The notes under the pieces were generated by a model. That model was not told the origin of the DNA, ran no database searches, and worked only from the letters and a program-made list of their open reading frames with translations. This document shows positions 28,403 through 40,400 of a DNA stretch of 64,000 nucleotides, one piece after another. Position 1 is the stretch's first letter. The number at the start of each line of letters is the position of its first letter. The DNA is from Clostridium zeae (GTDB lineage: Bacteria > Bacillota > Clostridia > Clostridiales > Clostridiaceae), in the NCBI RefSeq assembly GCF_017312485.1, contig NZ_BMBA01000003.1, positions 192,921 to 256,920 of the forward strand. The letters are read 5' to 3'. The translations under genes were made by a program, and so were the position numbers.

Positions 28403-29164
28403 TTGTTTGCAGAAGAAAGATTAGATGCAATTATTAAAATATTGAATAGTGAAGGCAAATTGAAGGTTAAGGATTTAAGCATAAAATTCAATGTTACTGA
28501 AGATTGTATAAGGAAAGACCTAAAAACATTAGAAAATCAAAGTTTATTAAAAAGAACTTACGGAGGCGCTGTACAGGTAAGAGAGTCAGCAGAAGATATA
28601 GATGTTCTTACAAGGAAAGATGCAGACATAACAACTAAAACCATAATAGCACAAAAGGCATTTAACCTTATAAATCATAGAGAGACTATTTTCTTAGACA
28701 TCTCTACTACAAATATAATACTCGCAAAACTACTTGCTTCCAGCAGCAAGCAGATAACCATAGTGACAAACATGCTGGATATAGTTAATGTGCTTTCAAA
28801 ACCTAATAATATTAGAGTTATCTGTACTGGTGGAATTTTAAATAGAAACCTAGATGGTTTTACTGGAGCTCCTACTATTGAAATCATATCAAAATATAAA
28901 TTTGATAAATCCTTTATTGGAAGTTGCGGAATTGATGTATTTGATGAAAGCATTACTACCTTTGATATTGATGACGGAATAACCAAGAGAGCAGTTCTTG
29001 AATCTAGCAAAAAAAGCTATGTTGTCATGGAAGACTCTAAGTTTCACATGGATGGAAATTATAAGTTTGCCTGTCTAAGCGATATAGATTCCATAATAAC
29101 AGAGAAGGCTCCAAAAGAAGAGGTTGAAGGTATATTATCTGATTTCAATATAGAAGTATTTTAA
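28403..29164 (+). CDS. DeoR-family sugar-metabolism regulator
   Basis: The 253-residue protein has an N-terminal winged helix-turn-helix (about residues 3-58, VKDLSIKFNVTEDCIRKDL and LLKRTYGGAV). A C-terminal sugar-phosphate sensor domain contains TGGILNRNLDGFTG and DKSFIGSCGID. Such proteins usually repress sugar catabolic genes and are released by a phosphorylated sugar. I place the start at TTG 28403, because GAGGTG lies 7 bases before it; an in-frame GTG at 28388 would be inside the ribosome site. It is divergent from the aldolase gene, its most likely target. Confidence 0.88.
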   Translation: MFAEERLDAIIKILNSEGKLKVKDLSIKFNVTEDCIRKDLKTLENQSLLKRTYGGAVQVRESAEDIDVLTRKDADITTKTIIAQKAFNLINHRETIFLDISTTNIILAKLLASSSKQITIVTNMLDIVNVLSKPNNIRVICTGGILNRNLDGFTGAPTIEIISKYKFDKSFIGSCGIDVFDESITTFDIDDGITKRAVLESSKKSYVVMEDSKFHMDGNYKFACLSDIDSIITEKAPKEEVEGILSDFNIEVF

Positions 29165-29191
29165 AAAGTCCTAGAAACCGTGTTAAAATTA

Positions 29192-29233
29192 AAGACTTCT
29201 TATATCCTTTAAGAAAGGATTATAAGAAGTCTT
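29192..29233. terminator. Bidirectional terminator between DeoR regulator and chemoreceptor
   Basis: Arms of 19 and 20 bases (29192-29210 and 29214-29233, one bulge) form a long hairpin with A- and T-rich flanks. It lies between two convergent genes. Confidence 0.85.
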
Positions 29234-29239
29234 ATTCAT

Positions 29240-30952
29240 CTATATTTTAAACTGATTTATAGCTTTAACCATACTTGTTGACATTGAAGAAAGTATTTGA
29301 GCTGATTTCGCCACTTCTTCGGATGAACTATTCATCTGCTCAGAGGAAGCTATAATCTCTTCTGAAGAAGCTGAATTTTGCTCAGCAACTGCAGAGGTAC
29401 TACTTATCTTTGATATTATATCGCTTTTCTCAGAACTAACAGTCCCCATAGATTCTCTTACGTTCTCCATAAGCGGTATTACTTTCCCAACCATTTCTAT
29501 TATTTCTTTAAAAGAAGTTATTGATTGATTTATTATATCTATTTGATCTGTAAATTCACTATTTACATCATTTGTTGTTGTTACTACTTCGTTGCTTTCT
29601 TTAGAAATAACTCTTAATAAATTGTTTATCTCTGAAGATGCCGCTTTGCTTTGCTCCGCTAGGTTTCTTATCTCATTGGCAACTACAGAAAATCCTTTTC
29701 CAGCTTCCCCTGCCCTAGCAGCCTCAATAGCTGCATTTAGTGCCAGTAGATTTGTTTGGTCAGCAACACTATTTATAAGAGATGTTATTGCATTTATTTC
29801 CTTTATATTAGTCCCTAACTGATCAATTTTTTTGGTAACACCATTAAAAGAATTGCTTATAGTTTTAACTGAAAATATAAGATTTTGCAATTGATCATTA
29901 CTCACATTTGCCATTGATCCTACAACTTCCGTAATATCATTAACATCTTTAATAATAGAGGCCATGCTATCAATTTCTTCTCCAAATTCATTAACTATTT
30001 TAGCTATATTAATTAACTCATCTGCTTGAGAAGTTGACCCTAATGCAACTTCTTGTATTGAACCACTAACTCCTTGGGAAGATGAACTCATCTCCTCTGC
30101 CACTGCTGACAGAGCTACTGCGTGATTATTTATCTTATTTGCATTTTCATTTACCTCACTTAATATTGAGGAAATAGAGTCTACTGTAACAGCTAATTCT
30201 CTTTTCATAACACCAAATTCACTACTTTCATTTCTCTCTATGTCTATAGTCAAATCTCCTGATGCCAATATTTTTAATTGAGAGGTAAATATTTTTATTG
30301 ATTTTTTTATGTAAGTTAATGTAACCATAGAGATAATAACTATGATAATAGCTACAACTATAGAAATTGCTATAAAAGTATTTCTTGTACTAGTAAATTG
30401 CTGTTGGCTTAGCTTACTAGTGGCATCAGATGACTTTTTTTCACTTATAACTAGCTTGTCTATGTTTTCTCCTACTAAAAGCCCCGCATTAGTATAATCA
30501 TTCATATATTCTTTTGACATTACTTCTCCAATTCTTCTTTGTTGCCTAAGTGGAGAAAACTTATCCATATATTTTTCATAAGATTGCTTAAGTTCTGATA
30601 TAAGCTTATCTTGTTCTTCAGTATTTTTTGAGGTTTGAAGCTTACTCAGTAGAGATATTATTTTGTTATTAGTATCACTCACTGTCATTGCCATAGTCTC
30701 ATCATAGGGTTCGCTTATTATTTTTGAGATAATATTCTTCATACCATTAAATGCACTATCTACATCTACTAATATTCTCATATTTTCCAGCTCATTGTCA
30801 TTAATTGATTTTAAATTATTATTTATTTTATATAAGTTAGATAATGAAATTACTCCTACAATTATTAAGGAAAGTACAGACATCGAACATATTGCTAGTA
30901 TTCCTTGCACAGTTCTTGCATTCTTTAATTGATTTCCCTTCTTCTTCATCAT
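29240..30952 (-). CDS. Methyl-accepting chemotaxis protein, paralogue 1
   Basis: This 570-residue chemoreceptor has two membrane segments (about residues 17-39 and 193-215). They flank an extracellular four-helix-bundle sensor of about 150 residues, followed by a HAMP linker and a long cytoplasmic coiled coil. The signalling tip reads [27 protein letters not shown], as in receptors that bind CheA and CheW. No C-terminal CheR-binding pentapeptide is visible. It lies next to a close paralogue. No other chemotaxis gene is in the window, so it works with a remote Che cluster. Ligand unknown. Confidence 0.93.
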   Translation of the reverse strand: MMKKKGNQLKNARTVQGILAICSMSVLSLIIVGVISLSNLYKINNNLKSINDNELENMRILVDVDSAFNGMKNIISKIISEPYDETMAMTVSDTNNKIISLLSKLQTSKNTEEQDKLISELKQSYEKYMDKFSPLRQQRRIGEVMSKEYMNDYTNAGLLVGENIDKLVISEKKSSDATSKLSQQQFTSTRNTFIAISIVVAIIIVIISMVTLTYIKKSIKIFTSQLKILASGDLTIDIERNESSEFGVMKRELAVTVDSISSILSEVNENANKINNHAVALSAVAEEMSSSSQGVSGSIQEVALGSTSQADELINIAKIVNEFGEEIDSMASIIKDVNDITEVVGSMANVSNDQLQNLIFSVKTISNSFNGVTKKIDQLGTNIKEINAITSLINSVADQTNLLALNAAIEAARAGEAGKGFSVVANEIRNLAEQSKAASSEINNLLRVISKESNEVVTTTNDVNSEFTDQIDIINQSITSFKEIIEMVGKVIPLMENVRESMGTVSSEKSDIISKISSTSAVAEQNSASSEEIIASSEQMNSSSEEVAKSAQILSSMSTSMVKAINQFKI

Positions 30953-31164
30953 TTAATCCTCCAATTATATTGATGTACTCTTAGTTATAAAACTTATATT
31001 TTAAGATTTCCTAACCATAACCCACAAGAATTTTATGAATGGATTTTGAGTATAACCGACACATCTTTAGTTAACCGTTTACAAAAGGTGCCTTAACATA
31101 ATTTTATATATATAATTTTAAGATTAAAAGTAGATAAATTTTAGAATCAGGTGTTTTTTTTCAG

Positions 31165-31248
31165 AAATTAAAAAAGGCAGCCTTTAGTTTACCGCCCATA
31201 TGCTATCAATATATAACACTTGGAATGGATATCTAACTGGCTACCTTT
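31165..31248 (-). terminator. Terminator of chemoreceptor paralogue 2
   Basis: Minus-strand arms AAAGGTAGCC (31248-31239) and GGCTGCCTTT (31182-31173) are followed by TTTAATTT. The loop is unusually long, about 56 bases. The rest of the 300-base gap to the next receptor start (30953-31164) is AT-rich and shows nothing else recognisable. Confidence 0.6.
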
Positions 31249-31252
31249 TATA

Positions 31253-32962
31253 TTATATCTTAAACTTATTAATCGCTTCTACCATACCACCTGACATTTC
31301 AGAAAGGAGTTGTGCTGAACCAGCAACTTCTTCAGAGGAACTGCTCATCTGCTCTGAAGATGCAGTTATTTCTTCTGCAGAGGCTGAATTTTCTTCTGCA
31401 ACTGCAGATGCATTTCCTATCCTTCCAATAATCTCAGTCTTTTCAGAATCAATGTCTCCCATTGCATCACTTACTTGCTTCATTAAAGGTATTACATTTT
31501 CAACTAGCTCTATGATGTTTTTAAAGGAAACTATTGATTGGTCAATAACATTTATTTGACCTGCAAACTCATCATTAACAACATTAGTAGTATTTACTAC
31601 CTCATTTGTCTCTTTTGATATTACATCCAACAAGGTGTTTATTTCTGTAGAAGATGATTTACTTTGTTCTGCTAATTTTCGTATTTCATCAGCTACTACT
31701 GCAAATCCTTTTCCAGCCTCTCCCGCTCTTGCTGCTTCTATGGCAGCATTCAAAGCTAACAGATTAGTCTGATCAGCGATACTATTTATAAGAGAAGTTA
31801 TACCATTTATCTCTTGTATATTATCGCCAAGTTTATCTATCTTTTCAGCAACCTTACCAAAAGATTCGCTTATAGTCTTAACAGAAAGTATAAGGCTTTG
31901 TAGCTGCTCATTACTTAGATTTGCCATAGTACTTATAGTTTCAGTTGAACTATTTACGTTCTTTACTGTTTTTGAAATATTTTCTATAGCTTGTCCAAAC
32001 TCATTAACAACACCTGCAATAGTCATTAATTCTTCTGCCTGAGATGTTGATCCTACCGCAACCTCTTGTATAGCATTACTTACTTCTTGAGATGATGAAG
32101 TCATTTCCTCTGAAATCGCCGATAAGGATAATGCTTGTTCATTCATCATTCCAGCGTTTGACTTCACATCACCTAAGATACCTGATATAGCTTCTACAGT
32201 AACTGCAAGTTCTCTTTTCATTATTCCAAATTCATTCTTTTCATCTTTGTCTATATCAACTGTTAAATCCCCAGAAGCTACAAACTTCAATTGTTTTGTA
32301 AACTCAATAATGGATCTTCTTATATACCACAATATAAACATAGATATGATAGTCACTAAAGCTACTACACCTATAGCAATTGCTATAAAAGTGGTCTTTG
32401 TTGATAAGAATTGCTCTTCACTTTGCTTACTTATAAGGTCAGCAGATTGCTTTTCACTATCTACAAGCTTTTCTATACTTGTACTAACTCCAGTTCCAAC
32501 TTTAGTATACTCATCCATATATGCTTTATCCATAGCTTCTCCGACTTTTCTTTTTTCAGCAAGCGGAGGGAACTTTTGCATATATTGATCGTAATATTCT
32601 TTCATATCACTTATTATCTTATTCTTATCTGCAGTATTACCTGATGTATTTAATTGATCTATTAAACTTCTTATTTTTGTATCTGTATCTTTAATTGTAG
32701 TAACCATAGCTTCATCATAAGGTCTATCTATTACTTTTGTTAGAACATTTCTCATACCATTAAAGGATCCATTAACATCTCCTAATATTTTTATATTCTT
32801 AAGTTCTTTCTTGTTAATAGCGTCCAGATTACTATTTATTTTAGACATATTTGTTAGTGAAACTATACCCACAACTATCAAAGAAACAATTGCAATAAGC
32901 CATAGAGCCACTATTCCATGGACTATCTTAACATTTTTTAATCTTTTTTCTTTCTTTCCCAT
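31253..32962 (-). CDS. Methyl-accepting chemotaxis protein, paralogue 2
   Basis: This 569-residue receptor has the same layout as its neighbour: first membrane segment at about residues 15-38, extracellular four-helix bundle, second segment near 193-216, HAMP, then signalling coiled coil with [27 protein letters not shown]. The cytoplasmic parts of the two are very similar while the sensor parts diverge more, as expected after a tandem duplication. The 290-base gap between them includes a terminator, so they are probably transcribed separately. Ligand unknown. Confidence 0.93.
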   Translation of the reverse strand: MGKKEKRLKNVKIVHGIVALWLIAIVSLIVVGIVSLTNMSKINSNLDAINKKELKNIKILGDVNGSFNGMRNVLTKVIDRPYDEAMVTTIKDTDTKIRSLIDQLNTSGNTADKNKIISDMKEYYDQYMQKFPPLAEKRKVGEAMDKAYMDEYTKVGTGVSTSIEKLVDSEKQSADLISKQSEEQFLSTKTTFIAIAIGVVALVTIISMFILWYIRRSIIEFTKQLKFVASGDLTVDIDKDEKNEFGIMKRELAVTVEAISGILGDVKSNAGMMNEQALSLSAISEEMTSSSQEVSNAIQEVAVGSTSQAEELMTIAGVVNEFGQAIENISKTVKNVNSSTETISTMANLSNEQLQSLILSVKTISESFGKVAEKIDKLGDNIQEINGITSLINSIADQTNLLALNAAIEAARAGEAGKGFAVVADEIRKLAEQSKSSSTEINTLLDVISKETNEVVNTTNVVNDEFAGQINVIDQSIVSFKNIIELVENVIPLMKQVSDAMGDIDSEKTEIIGRIGNASAVAEENSASAEEITASSEQMSSSSEEVAGSAQLLSEMSGGMVEAINKFKI

Positions 32963-33144
32963 ACTACTCCTCCAAATAAAATAAATTTAAAACAATATAC
33001 CTCTAAAACACGATTTAAATCTAATGGTTTTTTTTACTAACTTTTTTTAAATAATATTAATTATTAGTTATATTATCGTGCATTACTTTATTATATTGAT
33101 AGTCAAAATAATTTTTTTTGGAGTGGGCACTAAATAATTATTTA

Positions 33145-33960
33145 TCATACCTTGCTTACAATTCTATTTTTTTCAATCCACTTTACAGCATAATCTACTA
33201 AATCTCTTTGCCTCATAAATCTTACATTTCCATTGCCAATATAGGTAATTTTAACTTCATATTCTTTTTCAAAATCTCTGCCTATAGCTTCAAAGTCCTC
33301 ACCATCTACCGACAAGGTCTCGTAAGTAACCCATTTTCTTTCTCCATTAACCATAATAGCACTACTGTTATATTCATTATGTTTACCGTCATACTCAGCA
33401 ATTACATCTGCTAGATGAAGAGAAGTGTTCTTATCATATCCTACTCCTATTAACATTACATATCCATCTAAATCATATAACTTATCTATAGGCGAACCTT
33501 TGCCAAATATATTGGATAAATCATGATCCTTTATCAATAACTCTGCATTTTTTCCTGCGGCTGCAAAAGATCTCACTGGATGGTCACTTCTTTTTGCGTT
33601 TGGCCAAGTCCTAAACATTTCTGAAACTGCCCCCATTGTATTTGTTGGTGTAATAGCCTTATCATAAGCTGGCCAATTATCTCTTATTATTTGGTGCCAC
33701 TCTTCCGGTTCCTCCCAATGTACCCCCATACTAGGATCAAGGTTTTTCCACGTTTGAGTTGGCATCATAATAGTTCCTTCTTCTCCGACGGATTCTAATA
33801 GAGCTTCTATTACAACTTGAGGACCTCCACAGACAAATCCTAGACTGGTCAGCGATGTATGAACTATTATATTTTGTCCTTTTTTAACTCCCAGTGCTTC
33901 AAATCCCTTTAATAAATCATCCTTTAAAACAATCTTTCTGTTCTCAATTTTCACTTCCAA
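33145..33960 (-). CDS. AAC(3)-fold acetyltransferase (Antibiotic_NAT family)
   Basis: The 271-residue protein matches the aminoglycoside N3-acetyltransferase family (PF02522). It has IIVHTSLTSLGFVCGGPQVVIEALL, the GTIMMPTQTW segment, RSDHPVRSFAAAGKNAELL and LIGVGYDKNTSLHLAD. The family transfers acetyl groups from acetyl-CoA to amines. Many Firmicute members (YokD-like) are chromosomal and give little or no aminoglycoside resistance, so resistance should not be assumed. It stands alone, with an LacI/CcpA-type operator 130 bases upstream. Confidence 0.88.
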   Translation of the reverse strand: MEVKIENRKIVLKDDLLKGFEALGVKKGQNIIVHTSLTSLGFVCGGPQVVIEALLESVGEEGTIMMPTQTWKNLDPSMGVHWEEPEEWHQIIRDNWPAYDKAITPTNTMGAVSEMFRTWPNAKRSDHPVRSFAAAGKNAELLIKDHDLSNIFGKGSPIDKLYDLDGYVMLIGVGYDKNTSLHLADVIAEYDGKHNEYNSSAIMVNGERKWVTYETLSVDGEDFEAIGRDFEKEYEVKITYIGNGNVRFMRQRDLVDYAVKWIEKNRIVSKV

Positions 33961-34088
33961 TACCCCCTATATCCTTTTGATACCATCTTTTTTTATTAAC
34001 TTTGCTGGTAATATAATATTTTTATATTTCATTAGTATTTTTCATTATATAGATATACACTTCATCTCGTACTACTTTGAAAATCATT

Positions 34089-34108
34089 TGTGCTAACGCT
34101 TGCACAAC
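34089..34108. promoter_or_regulatory. LacI/CcpA-type operator (perfect cre core)
   Basis: TTGTGCTAACGCTTGCACAA is a 20-base imperfect palindrome whose core TGCTAACGCTTGCA (34092-34105) satisfies the cre consensus TGNAANCGNWNNCA on the minus strand. It lies about 130 bases upstream of the acetyltransferase gene and after the end of the GH3-GH30 gene. Confidence 0.55.
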
Positions 34109-34283
34109 ATTGTCTGACATATAACAGCTATCCATATTTATAAATGGTATATGCACAAGCTTACTCTGAATATACTATCTCTCTATCTGAAAGTTATCAA
34201 CAAGACCTTAATCACCTTCTTTAATCTTATTTAGAGTTCATGTTATCATAACTTCCCATATATAACAATAAGTTAATTAGATA

Positions 34284-34350
34284 ACTCCTTAAATCCCTGA
34301 AATCTCTAGGTTTAAAGGGCATAAAATCTTAGTTTTACCTATACAATAAA
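34284..34350. repeat. Dispersed repeat S, copy B
   Basis: It contains the 18-base core CTGAAATCTCTAGGTTTA (34297-34314), identical to 27288-27305. Downstream similarity is looser but still evident (CATAAAA, then TACAATAAAAAGA against TACAGTAAAAAAGA). The bases next to the core are CCC and GGG, which pair with each other, where copy A has GCT and AGC. The left terminal inverted repeat of copy A is not seen here. Confidence 0.5.
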
Positions 34351-34384
34351 AAGACCTCTAATAAGACTTTCATTTGGAATTTAA

Positions 34385-34422
34385 GAAAGAAAAAAAGGCC
34401 ACAGCTTATAGCTATGACCTTT
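34385..34422 (-). terminator. Terminator of the GH3-GH30 gene
   Basis: Thirteen-base arms AAAGGTCATAGCT and AGCTGTGGCCTTT (minus-strand reading, two mismatched or wobble positions) are followed by TTTTTTCTTTC. It lies 13 bases beyond the stop codon. Confidence 0.88.
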
Positions 34423-34435
34423 GCTTATTTAATGC

Positions 34436-37400
34436 TTATTTAACACTTCTTTTTCTAACTAAAACCCCTGCACCTAAAGCTAACATCATTAATCCTAAAA
34501 TTAATAATATATTACTGTCAACAGTAGAACCTGTCTTAGGCAGTACTTGTTCTCCAGTAGCAGCTTTTTCAGCGACAATGAATTTAGAGAAATGAGCTGT
34601 TGTGAAGGTTACCTTATTGCCATCTACTTTTGTGTCCATAATTTCAAATTTCTTTGTACTTTCATTATAGTAGAACACTGCAATATTATTTTTGTCCAAT
34701 CCTTTCAACTCTTCATCTGTTAATATTAAAGATATTTGAGCCTTGCCATCAGCAAAGTTGTGTATATCAACTTTAGAATCACCAGTTACTATAGATAAAC
34801 CAAAATTGTATACTTTTTTAACACCTTTAATATTTTTAGTTATATCATTACCATCTTCAACAGTAAAGTTTACAACTACTCTTGAACCCTCTTTTAAAAG
34901 ACTCTTGCTTATAACCGAGAATGGAATTACAGCATCAATATTTGTGCCTTTTACTTCTATACTTCCATTACCATTCTTAATAGCAGATGTGTCTGTCACT
35001 TCTAGAGTAAATCCTTTTGAAGCATCTTTTATTTCAATTACATTATTACCATTAGTTATCTTTGATACTTGAATTATCTTCTTGCCATTTTCATCTGTTA
35101 TAACAATTCCGCTTTGATTGTTTCCATTTCCAGGATTATTATTGCCACCATTGCCTGGATTATTACCGTTATCTCCTGGATTGTTATTACCACCGTTTCC
35201 TGGATTATTGCCGTTATCTCCTGGCTGTTGTGGAACTTCTTTTACTGTAATAATTCTTTCTTTATTTATTACATTGTCTTCCTTATCAACTACTTTATAT
35301 ACAACCTTGTAAGTTCCAGCCTTAGTTGTATCAACATTATTTGAAACCACTTCTACCTTAGAAGTTAAATCATCTCCATTTATATCTACTGCTTTTACGC
35401 CATCTAAAGGATTAAATTTATCTCCTACATTTATAGTTAAGTCATTTGTATCGATTGCTCCCATGCTCAAGACTCTTACTATAAAGAAGCTTACTGAGTT
35501 ATTTCCAGCAGCATCAGTAATAGCTACTTTTACTCTAAATACTCCATCCTTTGAAGTATCAACAACATGTGTTATTACTGCTTTAGCTGTAACATTTCCC
35601 TCTTTATTATCAGTGATCTTTAATCCTAAATCTTTTATAGGATCAAAACTAGAACCTACAGGAATCACTGCATTGTGACCTTCTATAACTGGTGCTATAG
35701 CATCTTCCTTAACACTTACTTTAAAGCTCTTTTCAGCTTTATTTCCTGAAATATCAGATACAGAAGCAACTACTTCATAAGTGCCAGCTTTATTTACATC
35801 TAGCTTGCTATCATCTAAAGTCACCTTGCTAGTAATATCTCCATCCATATCATCTACTACGCTTAGTCCTAAAGCTTTAATCAAGTCTGGTTTTTCACCT
35901 TGTTGAACTACAGCATCATTTCCATATATAGTAGGTGCAGTATTGTCATTAGTGTATTTTAAAGTTAATGATCTTATATTAAATCCATCAATATCAACAT
36001 AAACTCTTAAAGTTTGCACTCCAGCTTGAAGATAAACAGGTGTTGAATCAGAATTAGCCCATTTATTCCAATCTCCGGTACTCGGCATTTTTGTTCTACC
36101 AAGTTCCTTGCCTTGACCATCTTGTAATACCGCTACAGGTACTGAACTTACTGAATCTGCATAGTTGTAAGATACTTTGTAAATACCAGCTTTTTTAACA
36201 TTAACAGAGTAATCCATATAAGTTCCAACGGTAGTATCCCCTATATTTTTCACCCCATTTTTAGTCTCAATAGCATAACCTTTATCTCTTGAACCGCCAA
36301 ATACGCTGTCAGCATTTATTACAGTTGCATCCCCTGCATTTTCTGCATTAACTACTTGAGGAGCTTGCTTCTTTGAAATCTTTATTGAATCAAGAGTAAA
36401 GCCTCCGTTTACGACTTCAATTCTTAATGTTTGTACGCCAGCCTCTAGCCTTACAGTATCCTTAACATCAAGTGTACCACCCCAGAACTTAGCAAAACTT
36501 AAAGTTGCAATATTTCCAGCTACGTTTGTATCCTGTCCAACACTTAATTTTATTGCATTAGTAATTGCCGCATTATTGTTGGCAGTATAAGTTATAGTAT
36601 AATCTCCTGCTTCAGGAACATCTAAGTAATAATCTATTCTATTTCCTGCTTGAACATTACTCTTAAGTGATCCCTTAGCTCTATATGCCATGTCCTCAGT
36701 TAAGGTGATTTCTTTATCACTTACTGTATATGGAGTAGGTTTTTTATCACTCTTCTCGCATGTAATTGTAGTAGTTAAAGTACTACCACCAGTAGAATCA
36801 CTATAAGCACTTACTGGAACATTTACTACCAATGGTAGATTTTCATAATATAGTGCTCCCCATTTTAAGTGTAATCTTACATGCGTTGCATCTATATATT
36901 CTGCTGACTCAAGCTGAACGTATTTTCCTTCAGCCGCATCACCTGATAGTGTAATATCTCCTACTTTATCTTTATTAAGTGTTCCTCCAGTTAGAGTAAC
37001 ATCTACAGAACTTGTATTCATTGGTATAGATTCTGTAGCAGCTATCTTCTCTACATCTGGATTAGCAGTTATTATAAAGCTGCTTCCGATATTATAAGTT
37101 TTGTCTGACAAGCCTGCAATTTCTTTTGCTGCCATCAATACATTTATAGTCTTATCATAATCAAAATCTGAGCTAGAACTTCCATGAAGTGTAATCTTAG
37201 CTGTTGTATCATTAACTCTTGAAACCTCGTAGTCTATACCTGATGGTAGATTTTCTAGCTTCCAGTTGGCTTTTGTAAGTGTTTCAGCAAACTTCCCATC
37301 ATAAAGGTTTACGTTAATTACACTACCTTCTTCTAGTCCTTCGTTAATAACATTATTGGTAACGCCAATTGCAGAGCCCACTGTAAACCAATCTAAATTA

Positions 37401-40400
37401 AAGCCACTTTTAACTAATAATTTAAGTGTATGCTCACCCTTTGTAAGATTTACCTTAGTACTTTCAACCTTCCAAGCTTTCCAATCTCCTGTTGTCTGAA
37501 GATCTACAGTCTTAACTAGCTTGTTATCTGAGTATAGATCAAAGGATGGAACACTATTTGCTGAAGCAATATTTAAATTAAGAGTGTATTCTCCATCTTC
37601 AGCTACATTAACTTTATATTCCATAAAGTCATCTTTATCTACAAATCCAACCTTGCCATCTTGTATTACCACACCTTGTGAATTGATGTAGTTCTTACCT
37701 TCTATTCTTCCTGGAAGGTTATATATAGAAACTGCCTTCTCAACTTTAATATTTTTTATATTAAATTCGCCTGCATCTATATTAAATCTAATTTTTTGCA
37801 GACCTTTGTTTGTGAAATTAATTGTATTTTTAACTGTAAAGTAGTTGCTCCAGGTCTTGTTATCCCAAGCTGATTGCTGAACTAAAACATTCGTTAGTTC
37901 CTTATCACCAAGCATAACATGTATCTGTCTATTTTTCTTAGCACCATCGTCATAATTACCCCATGGTGTAGCTGTTTCAAAAGTCATGTTATATAGTCCT
38001 GCTTCATCTACGTTTACATAATATTCAAGGTAATTTCCATCATGTACATATCCTACATGATCTCCATCAACCTTTATATTTGAGCTTGCATCTGTAAAAT
38101 TAGCTGAACTGAAGGTTCCTGGTAATTTGTTTATTTTCTCTGTTGCTATTGGATTCCACTTGTAAGTAGCTACATTCTTTGCAGGTATTGTTGCAGTGAT
38201 TTGTCCACCACTACTTGTTAACTTGAAGGATTGTGGAGCTTCTGTTTGGTTAACTACAACTGCAACTAATGAACCATCTGGGTTCTTAAATACAACATTT
38301 GTTACTGTATCCTTTGAACCATAATCACTATCTATTCTTACAGCTCCAGGTTTTATAAACTTAGAGAACTGACCTGTTATATAATACTCAGGAGTTGCCC
38401 AGTAATTATTGTGATCATTAGCATCTAATACAAACATTGTAGGGTCTGGAGTTCCAGTCCATTGTTCTGGTGATATATTGCTATCTAGCATTGTTACCCA
38501 TGAATTATAACTTTCAGCATAGTTTCTATAATATTGAATTATTCTATCTGCACCTGAAGTTCCCCAAACTGATCTTTCAGTTAGATTTACAGAATGACCT
38601 GGGAACATATTGTGAACTTGTGTCATAGCTGTTGGTTCTCCACCATAATCATGGAAGGCTATACCATCTATTGCAGCTTTTCCAGCATCGTTATTCATTG
38701 CTTGAGATGCAAAACTTACACCACTATCAAAATTATGATCAAATGCCCAAATCTTAATATCCTTGCCCTTTAGTACATCACTCTTAGCTATATCAGCCTT
38801 AATAGCAATGGCTAATTTTTGCTCTTGTTCTGCAGTAATATAGCAGCTTGGATAATCTATTTGAAGTCCTGGTTCGTTTTGAAGTGTCATCGCATATATA
38901 GGAATTCCTAACTTTGCATACTCCTCAAGATATCTAGTGTAATACGTAGCAGCGTCAGCAATATGAGCATCGCTTAACTTACCGCCCTTTATTAATTTCC
39001 CATTATTCTGATAGCTTTCGCTACTGCTTGTTTGCTCTTTCATCCAACCTGGAGGTGTCCATGGTGATGAGAATAACTTAAGGTTTGGATTAATTTTTAG
39101 AGCTTCTTTTATTGTTGCTACTATATTGTAATCTATATCTTTTTGTACCGAGAAGCCCTTACCAGTAGTGTTGTACCAATCTGGTCCTGAAGTTCCTGGA
39201 ACATTGTCGTAATATGTGTAGAATTCTCTTCCTGTGAAGTCTGCTGTACCTATAGTAAGTCTCATTAGACTCATACCAGCTCCATCTACAGGATCAACTA
39301 ACTTCTTTAAAAATTCAGTTCTTTTCTCAGGTGACATCTTAGATATATTATTAATTGTTGATTCTTCAAAAGATGTTCCCATACCTAAAAAGCTTTGATA
39401 TTGCTTTGAATCATCAATCTTTATAGAAGTAATTTTTGAATCATCTTGTGTAGTTATATCAATATTATCCTTCTTAGTTAAAGTATTTGATAAATCCTTT
39501 GGAGCATCATACCAGCCCATGCTTCCTGATTGCTCTGAAGAACTCATATATACTTCAACAGCTCCTGCTTTTACAACTGGACCTGAAGGTGTAGTTCCTG
39601 GGTTTTGTCCACCACCATTATCATCTCCAGTTTCTTCATAATCACCAATTCTAGTGAGATTGATCCAATTGATATTAAAATTACCGTTACCAGCCTTAAA
39701 GGTTAAAGTCTGTTTTCCAGCTTTTAAGTTTGCAACACCTTCAACAGTCTTCCAATTTTGCCATCCACCTGTATCTGGCACACTTACTTTAGTAAGATTC
39801 TTTGAACCTAAAAATAACTGAGCACCATCTGTTGATCCACCTGGGCTTGTTACTCTAAATTCAACCTTATACTTTCCATCTTGAGCTACATTGATAGCAT
39901 AATTCATCCAGTCTCCACCATCAATATAACCAACGTTCTTTCCGCCACCCTGATCACTAGTGTTTTCAGTTTGGATTCCCTTCATATCTGTATAAGCTTC
40001 AGCTTCAATCTTTCCTGGGATAGAAATTGAATTATCAGGTACCACTGGTTTTTGTGGCAATACTGCTGTTTGTCCTTTTTTAAGTCCATATCCAAACTTA
40101 AATAAAGCTTTTGCGTCATCATTTTTGCTTGTAATGTCAGAAGCATACCATGGCCAAGTTATATTTAACTTTCCAGTAAAATCATATTTTCCAAATAAAA
40201 CATCAGCAACTCCTTGACCTTCTGTTCCTGGAAGCCATGCTTCTACTAATCCATCCATATCATCTATTTGATCGGCTATAGTTAAAGGTCTTCCTGAAAC
40301 TAAAACAACTACAACTGGAAGATTTGGATTCGTTTCTTTTATATTTTTAAGAGTTGTTAAATCATCTGAATCAAGCTTTAAAGCATCTGGAGTTCTATCT

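Larger units (their letters stand above)
33961..34435. other. Intergenic region between the acetyltransferase and the GH3-GH30 gene
   Basis: This 475-base gap holds the operator-like site (34089-34108), repeat S copy B (34284-34350) and the terminator of the large glycosidase gene (34385-34422). The remaining sequence is AT-rich with no gene that I can support. Confidence 0.5.

Noticed and set aside
33145-33960. Annotating the acetyltransferase as an aminoglycoside resistance gene
   Set aside because: The fold is right, but many chromosomal Firmicute members do not confer resistance, and there is no mobile or resistance context here.
35115-35240. Regular short repeats that might suggest a CRISPR-like array
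   Set aside because: The units are in frame within a clearly coding region, contiguous without spacers, and encode a flexible linker.
35069-35344. Plus-strand open frames rich in Pro and Leu opposite the linker of the large glycosidase
   Set aside because: They are antisense reflections of the Gly/Asn/Pro repeat codons, with no ribosome site and no independent support.
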